The translations under genes and the position numbers were made by a program. Below, in pieces: positions 9,057-14,287 of a stretch of 20,794 nt of DNA. Positions within the stretch are counted from its first letter, which is position 1; each line of letters opens with the position of its first letter. The DNA is taken from the NCBI GenBank assembly GCA_045805805.1, contig JBJMKO010000057.1, positions 1-20,794 on the forward strand. Direction: 5' to 3'. Source of the DNA: VRUE01 sp045805805 (lineage in GTDB: Bacteria > Actinomycetota > Thermoleophilia > Solirubrobacterales > 70-9). The notes under the pieces were generated by a model, which worked only from the letters and a program-made list of their open reading frames with translations, made no database searches and was not told the origin of the DNA.

Positions 9057-9652
9057 TAGCCCAGCTCCCTGGCGTACTTGCCCCGGTAGGTGCGCTGCTT
9101 GTCGAGCACCTCTTCGACGTAGGCGCGGGTTTCGGGGAAGGGGATCCCCTCCACGCTCAGGTCACTCCCGCCCCACTTGTCCACGTTCCCCGGACCGGCG
9201 TTGTAGGCGGCGAGCGCGGCAACCACGTCGCCGCCGTAGCGGTCGAGCAATTCGCGCAGCAGATAGGTGCCATAGCGAATGTTGATTTCGGGGTCTCCGA
9301 GGTCTTTCAGCTTGAAGGTCGTGCCGCCGCTGTGGCGCTCGATTTCGTTTGCCGCTTCGGGAGTGATCTGCATCAGGCCCCGTGCGCCCGCGCTCGAGGT
9401 GCGGTCGCTGAACTTCGACTCGGCGTAGATCACGGCGGCGATCAACGAGGCGTCGACGTCCTTTTCATGCGCCTGCTGGCGAATCACGTCCTCGTGGCGC
9501 AGGGGCAGGGTGAGCTCCTGGATAGCCCGATCGAGGGTCCCCACCACTCCCAGCAACACACAGGCGACGATACCGGCACCGACGACCGCGGCGCCAATCG
9601 CCAGGCGGCGCCTCCTCCGCTTCCCCGCCGGGCGGTTTCGAGCCGCGCTCAT
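9053..9652 (-). CDS. Membrane-anchored lytic transglycosylase (SLT domain)
   Basis: A 199-residue protein that should cleave the glycan strands of peptidoglycan outside the membrane. Basic residues (KRRRRR) precede a transmembrane anchor at about 18-40. The SLT/lysozyme-like domain follows: the catalytic Glu is E78 in IYAESKF, then the GARGLMQITPEAA motif, the NIRYGTYLLRELLDRYGGD stretch, and ALAAYNAGPGNVDKWGG, the classical substrate-cleft motif. The C-terminal PETRAYVEEVLDKQRTY is usual for this group. The ATG overlaps the coaE stop (ATGA), so expression is coupled to coaE. Confidence 0.93.
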   Translation of the reverse strand: MSAARNRPAGKRRRRRLAIGAAVVGAGIVACVLLGVVGTLDRAIQELTLPLRHEDVIRQQAHEKDVDASLIAAVIYAESKFSDRTSSAGARGLMQITPEAANEIERHSGGTTFKLKDLGDPEINIRYGTYLLRELLDRYGGDVVAALAAYNAGPGNVDKWGGSDLSVEGIPFPETRAYVEEVLDKQRTYRGKYARELGY

Positions 9653-10227
9653 ACCTCCAGTCTTGCGATGAGGACGGATAGGCGCTGCTCGAGGTCCTCG
9701 AGCGTGCCGTCGTTCTCGATCACGTGCTCGGCATGGGCGGCCTTCTCCTCCTGGGAGAACTGCCGAGCCTCGCGCTCGCCGACCAGGGTGTGCCCACGCG
9801 CCTCCGCCCGAGCCCGGCGGACCTCGTCGGCCGCGACGACGGCGAGAGTGGTGTCGAAGACCGGCGCCATCTCACCCTCGAACAGCAGCGGCACCTCGAC
9901 CACGGCGATCCCGACATCCACCCCCAGCGAGCCGAGCCAGGCTCCGATCCGCTCCCCCACCAGCGGATGGATCTGCCCCTCCAACCACTTCAGCTCGTCG
10001 GGATCGGCAAAGACGAGCTCCCCGATCCGGGCCCGGTCGACCCGCCCCTCCGGCGCCACGTCCTCTCCCCACCGCTCCGTCACCCGACCGAGCAGAGGCT
10101 CGGAATCGAGCAGCTCGTGCACCACCGCGTCGCTGGAGATGGTCGCCGCCCCCAACCGCTCAAAAGCAGCAAGAGCCTCGGACTTCCCGGCAGCGATCCC
10201 CCCGGTCAGACCGATCGTCAGCGGCAC
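9649..10227 (-). CDS. coaE: Dephospho-CoA kinase
   Basis: CoaE phosphorylates the 3'-hydroxyl of dephospho-CoA with ATP, the last step of coenzyme A synthesis. The 192 residues have normal length for a stand-alone kinase. The P-loop is GLTGGIAAGKS (residues 6-16). The SSDAVVHELL segment (D33 region), IHPLVGER and VEVPLLFEGE are the conserved substrate-binding motifs. The start is GTG 10227 with no clear ribosome binding site. The gene follows rpsA on the same strand, but the 112-bp repeat separates them and may affect how much rpsA transcript reaches coaE. Confidence 0.96.
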   Translation of the reverse strand: MPLTIGLTGGIAAGKSEALAAFERLGAATISSDAVVHELLDSEPLLGRVTERWGEDVAPEGRVDRARIGELVFADPDELKWLEGQIHPLVGERIGAWLGSLGVDVGIAVVEVPLLFEGEMAPVFDTTLAVVAADEVRRARAEARGHTLVGEREARQFSQEEKAAHAEHVIENDGTLEDLEQRLSVLIARLEV

Positions 10228-10237
10228 GGTTGCCTAG

Positions 10238-10349
10238 GGCCTATCCCGGCAGGGGTCCGCTTAACTTTTTCGAGAAGCGTCGGATTGCTGTCGCTTCGGG
10301 CGAGCACCTGCGAAAAGTACAAGACGCTCCACCCCTGCCGGGATAGGCC
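10238..10349. repeat. 112-bp inverted-repeat element, copy 2, between rpsA and coaE
   Basis: Perfect 19-bp arms at 10238-10256 and 10331-10349 (GGCCTATCCCGGCAGGGGT and its complement) extend with mismatches by about five more bases. Flanking inner blocks are TTAACTTTTTCG on the left and CGAAAAGTACAAGACG on the right, the same blocks as in copy 1 but in the reverse orientation. The centre differs and holds its own stem GAAGCG (10274-10279) / CGCTTC (10292-10297). It abuts the rpsA stop codon, whose TGA is continuous with the TGAGGCC that borders both copies. It lies inside the minus-strand transcription unit, not at its end. Confidence 0.85.
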
Positions 10350-11879
10350 TCAGGACTCGGAAGGTGCGTCAGCTTCAGCAGCCGGAGTCTCCTCGACCCC
10401 AGCAGCGGGCTCCTCCGAAGCTTCTTCCTCGGCCTCGGACGGCTCCTCAGCCGCCGGTGCCTCGACAAGCTTCTCCTCCACAGCGGGCTCGGCCACCTCG
10501 GCAGCAGGCTCCTCGGCGGACTCCTCATCCGCGGCGGGCTCAGTCACCTCGGCAGCAGGCTCCTCGACAGCCTCAGCCGCCTCGTCCGCGGGTGGCGTGG
10601 AGGATGGGACGTCGCCCGCAGCTTGCGAGGACGACGGGTCCTCCTCCACGACAGGACCCGCGGCCGACTCGTCCGAGACCTCGTCAGAAGCCCCTTCACC
10701 CTCGCCCGCGGCCTCGATCTGCTCGCCAAGATCGCCCATAGCCATCTTGCCCTCGGCAACCTGCTTGATGCTGAGCGAGAGCCGCCGCCGCTCCTCGTCG
10801 ATCTCGAGGATCTTCACGTTGAGCTTGGTGCCGGGCTCGACCACCTCGCTGGGGCTCTCGACGTGGTGGTCGGCGAGCTCGGAGATGTGGACCAGCCCCT
10901 CGACCCCGGGGAGGATCTCGACGAAGGCGCCGAAGGCGACGACCTTGGTCACCTCGCCCTCGAGCACGTCGCCGGGCCGGTGGGCGCTGATCACCCGCTG
11001 CCACGGGTCCTCCTGGGTCTGCTTCAAGCCGAGAGAGATGCGCTGGCGGTCGCGGTCGATGTCGAGCACCTTGATCCGCACGGTGTCGCCGATCGCCACC
11101 ACCTCGGAGGGATGGTTGACGTGGCTCCAGGAAAGCTCGGAGATGTGGATCAGGCCGTCGATCCCGTCGAGGTCGACGAAGGCGCCGAAGTCGACGATGT
11201 TGGAAATCTTGCCCTCGACGACCTGGCCGGCCTCGAGGCGGCCGAGGATCTGCTCGCGCACCTCCTTGCGCTCTTCCTCCAGCACCGCGCGACGGGAGAG
11301 CACGACGTTGTTGCGGCTGCGGTTGAGCTCGATCACTTTGCATTCGAGCGTCTGGCCGGTGAACTCCTCGAGGTTGTGGACACGGCGGATGTCGACCAGC
11401 GAGGCGGGCAGGAAGCCGCGCACCCCGAGGTCGAGGATGAGGCCGCCCTTGACGACCTCGATCACGCTTCCTTCGACCGGTTCGCCCGACTCGGCGGCGG
11501 CCTCGATGCGGCGCCAGGCCTTCTCGAAGCGAGCGCGCTTCTTGGAGAGGACGAGCCGTCCCTCGCTATCCTCCTTGGTGAGGACGAGGGCGTCGACCTC
11601 CTCGCCCTGCGCGACCTCGTCGGCCGGGTTGACCGACTTGCGGATCGAGAGCTCATGCGAGGGAATGACGCCCTCGGACTTGTAGCCGATGTCGACCAAG
11701 ACCTCGTCCTTGTCGATCCGTACCACCCGACCCTTGACGACGTCGCCCTCCTCGAAGGAGACCATCGTCGCCGCGTAGTTCGGGACCACCTTGCCGTCGA
11801 TTTCAAGCAGCAGCCCGTTGGAGCCCTCGACGGGCGTGCCAGTGGGCGCAGGCGCAGTCAATGTGTCGGTCGCGGACAC
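10350..11879 (-). CDS. rpsA: 30S ribosomal protein S1
   Basis: S1 helps the small ribosomal subunit hold mRNA. Four S1 (OB-fold) repeats are visible from about residues 44, 131, 215 and 300. Repeat 1 has GRVVRIDKDEVLVDIGYKSEG, repeat 2 VIEVVKGGLILDLGVRGFLP, repeat 3 ISNIVDFGAFVDLDGIDGL, and repeat 4 VTKVVAFGAFVEILPGVEGL. Repeats 3 and 4 are followed by HISEL. The last ~130 residues are an acidic Glu/Ala/Pro-rich tail with repeated EEPAAEV units, unlike the tails I know from Mycobacterium. The start could be GTG 11879 (leaderless, 509 residues), ATG 11909 or ATG 11765. I favour GTG 11879 because CATTAT lies 8 nt upstream. ATG 11909 would overlap the ATG of the divergent gene. Confidence 0.95.
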   Translation of the reverse strand: MSATDTLTAPAPTGTPVEGSNGLLLEIDGKVVPNYAATMVSFEEGDVVKGRVVRIDKDEVLVDIGYKSEGVIPSHELSIRKSVNPADEVAQGEEVDALVLTKEDSEGRLVLSKKRARFEKAWRRIEAAAESGEPVEGSVIEVVKGGLILDLGVRGFLPASLVDIRRVHNLEEFTGQTLECKVIELNRSRNNVVLSRRAVLEEERKEVREQILGRLEAGQVVEGKISNIVDFGAFVDLDGIDGLIHISELSWSHVNHPSEVVAIGDTVRIKVLDIDRDRQRISLGLKQTQEDPWQRVISAHRPGDVLEGEVTKVVAFGAFVEILPGVEGLVHISELADHHVESPSEVVEPGTKLNVKILEIDEERRRLSLSIKQVAEGKMAMGDLGEQIEAAGEGEGASDEVSDESAAGPVVEEDPSSSQAAGDVPSSTPPADEAAEAVEEPAAEVTEPAADEESAEEPAAEVAEPAVEEKLVEAPAAEEPSEAEEEASEEPAAGVEETPAAEADAPSES

Positions 11880-11887
11880 GGCGGCGA

Positions 11888-11893
11888 ATAATG
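11888..11893 (-). promoter_or_regulatory. Candidate rpsA -10 element (CATTAT)
   Basis: CATTAT lies 8 nt before GTG 11879, consistent with a leaderless rpsA mRNA. It is one base away from the -10 element of the divergent oxidoreductase gene, so the two promoters would compete for RNA polymerase. Confidence 0.35.
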
Positions 11894-11894
11894 G

Positions 11895-11900
11895 CAGAAT
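11895..11900 (+). promoter_or_regulatory. Candidate -10 element of the FAD oxidoreductase gene (CAGAAT)
   Basis: CAGAAT is followed by 7 nt and then ATG 11908, the same spacing as TAGAAT before uvrA. There is no Shine-Dalgarno sequence. Confidence 0.4.
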
Positions 11901-11907
11901 CGGGCGC

Positions 11908-13095
11908 ATGCCAGTTCGAGCCACCAAACGGGGCGAGGAACGAACACCCCTGGACGGCAGCCACGACGTGCTGATCTGCGGGGCGAGCTTCGCCGGGCTC
12001 GCCGTGGCGAGGGAGCTGGCGGGCTCGGGGGCCGACGTGCTGATCGTCGACCGCTACGAGATCGGCGAGCGCCAGACCTCGGCCTGCGGCATTCCCACCG
12101 AGTGGCTACGGACGATGGGCCTGATGGAGGCCGAGCGCCAGCGCTTCGACTCGCTGCTGATGCACACCCCCCACGGAGACTCCCGCTTCCACCTGCCCTG
12201 GACGTTCTCCACCTTCGACTACCGCGAGCTCTGCGAGCTGCTCTGGCGCGACTGCGATGCTCGCTTCGAGACCGCCAAGGTGAATTGCCGGGCCCACCCG
12301 GCAAACGGCGACGGCGCGGTCGCGATCGCGACCGACCGCGGCACGATCCGGGCACCGCTCGTCGTCGACGCCCTCGGCTGGCGCCGGGTGTTGGCCGGCG
12401 GCGACGGCTACCAACCGCCCGAGGCGCCGCTCTCGCGCGGGCTCGAGATCCACCCCGAAGGCGAGGGCAAGGACCTCGAGGTCTGGATCGACCGCCGCTA
12501 CGTCCCCGCCGGCTACGGCTGGTCGTTCCCGGCCCGCGACGAGCTGAGGATCGGCGTCGGCTCCTTCGACCCCCGCTTCCACGTCCGCGCCACCACCGAG
12601 CTGCTTGCCGAAGACCTGGACGCCGACCGGGTCCGCTACCAGGGAAATTGGATCCCCCACGAGCTGCGCCGCGGCACCGAGGGCGGCGTCTTCTTCGCCG
12701 GCGACTCGGCCGGGCACTGCCTGCCGCTCAGCGCCGAGGGGATCCGCACGGCGCTCTACTTCGGGATCGCGCTCGGCCGCGAGCTGCGCGGCGTCGTCGA
12801 CGGACGGCAGGACCGCGAGAGCGCCGCCGCCCACTATGCCGAGTTCAACGACTCGCATGAGTGGAAGTTCCGCTGGATGCTGCGCGTGCAGCGTCTTGTC
12901 CCCAGGGTCCCGCCGCGGCTGCTCGGACCGCTCGTGCGCCTGTTCGGCGCCAAGCGCTTCGTCGACTGGTCCTTCGGCCACTACCTGCGGATCGCGCCGC
13001 CGGAGTTCGCTACCTCAGCGAACGACCAGGGCGGTGCCGACGAGCAGCAGGACAACGCCGAACAGCCGCTCGGGGCCGAGCGACACCTGGTCTAG
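11908..13095 (+). CDS. FAD-dependent oxidoreductase, geranylgeranyl-reductase-like
   Basis: A 395-residue flavoprotein of the p-hydroxybenzoate hydroxylase / geranylgeranyl reductase fold. The N-terminal dinucleotide motif is DVLICGASFAGLAVAREL, with GASFAG at residues 25-30 in place of the usual GxGxxG, ending in the acidic VDR. The second FAD motif is FFAGDSAGHCLPLSAEGIRTALYFG, preceded by GWSFP as in lipid reductases. The substrate is unknown; an isoprenoid or quinone is typical. The last ~27 residues (81 bp) are antisense to the 3' end of the DMT gene and look like an extension after loss of an original stop. It is divergent from rpsA, with start codons only 28 bp apart if rpsA begins at 11879. 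I chose ATG 11908 over the in-frame 11791, which lies inside rpsA. Confidence 0.9.
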   Translation: MPVRATKRGEERTPLDGSHDVLICGASFAGLAVARELAGSGADVLIVDRYEIGERQTSACGIPTEWLRTMGLMEAERQRFDSLLMHTPHGDSRFHLPWTFSTFDYRELCELLWRDCDARFETAKVNCRAHPANGDGAVAIATDRGTIRAPLVVDALGWRRVLAGGDGYQPPEAPLSRGLEIHPEGEGKDLEVWIDRRYVPAGYGWSFPARDELRIGVGSFDPRFHVRATTELLAEDLDADRVRYQGNWIPHELRRGTEGGVFFAGDSAGHCLPLSAEGIRTALYFGIALGRELRGVVDGRQDRESAAAHYAEFNDSHEWKFRWMLRVQRLVPRVPPRLLGPLVRLFGAKRFVDWSFGHYLRIAPPEFATSANDQGGADEQQDNAEQPLGAERHLV

Positions 13096-13452
13096 GCCGA
13101 ACAGGCCGAGGCGGTCGATCACGATCGAGGCGATCAGCTGGGCTGAGACAGTCATCGCCGCCACGCCGCCGGCCCCGATCGCGGTGACGGCGAACAGCGC
13201 AGTGGTTACGTAGAGGGCTCCCAGCAGGCCGCCGAGCAGGTAATACCAGCTGACGTCGAAGGTCGAGCCAAGACCGCCGGCCTTGCCGCTGAGGACGACA
13301 ATCGCCGCGAGCGCAACCGTGCCGGCGATAAAGGAGATCAAGGCCGCCGGCAGGCTCCCGGTCGCCTTGCCCAGACCCGCGTTGATCGGCGCCTGCAGGG
13401 CGATCAACCCACCCGCAATCGCGGTCAGAAGTACTGCCAGTCCCCGGTCCAT
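13015..13452 (-). CDS. DMT-type membrane protein, YdcZ (DUF606)-like
   Basis: A 145-residue protein with five hydrophobic helices and little else. GLIALQAPINAGLGKATGS after the first helix is the hallmark of the YdcZ/DUF606 half-size relatives of drug/metabolite transporters. Then come ALISFIAGTVALAAIVVL, WYYLLGGLLGALYVTTALFAV, GAGGVAAMTVSAQLIASIVIDRLGLFG and the last helix LFGVVLLLVGTALVV. Such proteins probably work as dimers. The substrate is unknown. The 3' end overlaps the convergent oxidoreductase gene by 81 bp, so the two transcripts can pair. The start is ATG 13452. Confidence 0.87.
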   Translation of the reverse strand: MDRGLAVLLTAIAGGLIALQAPINAGLGKATGSLPAALISFIAGTVALAAIVVLSGKAGGLGSTFDVSWYYLLGGLLGALYVTTALFAVTAIGAGGVAAMTVSAQLIASIVIDRLGLFGLDQVSLGPERLFGVVLLLVGTALVVR

Positions 13453-13481
13453 AGCCCGGTGGTCATATCAGTATTCAAACG

Positions 13482-13529
13482 GTGAGTTCGCCTTTATGCG
13501 CCCAATAGCACCCCTAGAGGCGAAGTCAC
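13482..13529. repeat. 46-bp palindromic repeat, copy C
   Basis: Core 13483-13528. Arms GTGAGTTCGCCT (13482-13493) and AGGCGAAGTCAC (13518-13529) pair with one mismatch. Relative to copy B, arm positions 9-10 change from TG to CC while their partners at positions 37-38 change from CA to GG, so pairing is kept. The loop keeps TGCGCCCAATAG. It lies in the 207-bp space between the divergent DMT and TSP3 genes. The rest of that space holds only a weak GGTT-CTCC / GGAG-AACC hairpin near 13620-13646. Confidence 0.75.
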
Positions 13530-13648
13530 GGCCCCTCGAACAGCGGTCCAGATTTAGGCGACGACGGTGGAGGGCGATCGTCGGGCTCCGATGACCCAAC
13601 GTGATCTCACGGCGCCGGCGGGTTTCTCCGTGCAGGAGACGCAACCGT

Positions 13649-13655
13649 AAGGAGG
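13649..13655 (+). promoter_or_regulatory. Ribosome binding site of the secreted TSP3 gene
   Basis: AAGGAGG, a full Shine-Dalgarno match, ends 4 nt before ATG 13660 and fixes the start at the beginning of the signal peptide. Confidence 0.8.
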
Positions 13656-13659
13656 ACCG

Positions 13660-14286
13660 ATGAAACGCAGTCACAGCCTCGGGCTCTTGCTCATCGCGAT
13701 CGGCCTGCTGGCCGTGCTTTCAGTGCCGAGCATCGCCGCGGCAAAGCAGCGCGATGGCAACCACGACGGCATCCCCGATCGCTGGGAGAAGCGCCATCGA
13801 CTCTCGACTCGGGTGAACCAGGCCCGCCGTGACCAGGATCGCGATCGCCTGCGCAACCGGGCCGAGTTCATGGCCGGGACCAATCCCCGCAACGCCGACA
13901 GCGACGACGACGGCATCCCCGACGGCGAGGAGAACGCCGGCACGATCGCCTCCTTCGACCCGGCCTCCGGGAGGCTGGTGATCAACGTCTTCGGCGGCGA
14001 AACCGTGAGCGGCCTGATCACGGAAGAAACCGAGATCGAGTGTCGGGGCCAGAAAGAGGGCGCGTCGGCCTCCGACTCCGGTGAGGGTGAGGAAGGCTCC
14101 GGGGACGAGCAGCAAAGCCAAGGGCCCGGCGACGACGAAGGGGACGAGGAAGAGCCGGGGGACGACCAGGATCAGGACTTCAACTGCACGGCCGCCGACC
14201 TCAAAGCAGGTGCCCTCGTCCACGAGGCCGAGCTGGAGATCGAGGACGGGAGCGCGACGTTCGAGAAGGTGGAGCTGATCGGCTGA
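13660..14286 (+). CDS. Secreted calcium-binding protein with TSP3-type repeats
   Basis: A 208-residue exported protein. A signal peptide (KRSHS, then a hydrophobic core LGLLLIAIGLLAVLSV, with cleavage likely after AAA at residue 28) leads into three Asp-rich loops of thrombospondin type 3 kind: DGNHDGIPDRWE (32-43), DQDRDRLRNRAEF (58-70) and DSDDDGIPDGEE (80-91). These should bind Ca2+ outside the cell. A small beta domain follows, resembling DUF5666-type modules (SGRLVINVFGGETVSGLI ... AADLKAGALVHEAELEIEDG). It is interrupted by a very acidic Ser/Gly/Glu/Asp insertion and bracketed by two cysteines that may pair. The role is unknown; cell-surface or matrix binding is plausible. It ends 1 bp from the polA stop codon on the other strand. 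Confidence 0.88.
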   Translation: MKRSHSLGLLLIAIGLLAVLSVPSIAAAKQRDGNHDGIPDRWEKRHRLSTRVNQARRDQDRDRLRNRAEFMAGTNPRNADSDDDGIPDGEENAGTIASFDPASGRLVINVFGGETVSGLITEETEIECRGQKEGASASDSGEGEEGSGDEQQSQGPGDDEGDEEEPGDDQDQDFNCTAADLKAGALVHEAELEIEDGSATFEKVELIG

Positions 14287-14287
14287 G

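Noticed and set aside
7494..9059. Long plus-strand open frame opposite the MFS gene
   Set aside because: It is antisense to a clear transporter and rich in Arg, Gly, Gln and Asp, as expected for the mirror frame of GC-rich coding DNA.
4264..10349. Insertion sequence bounded by the two 112-bp elements
   Set aside because: The 6 kb between them contains uvrB, coaE and other backbone genes and no transposase. Each copy is an element in itself.
9724..11685. 653-codon plus-strand open frame opposite coaE and rpsA
   Set aside because: It crosses two well-identified genes and the repeat element. The long Ser-rich part is the antisense of the acidic S1 tail.
13530..13648. Riboswitch upstream of the secreted protein
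   Set aside because: Only a short interrupted hairpin is visible and no known riboswitch core was recognised.
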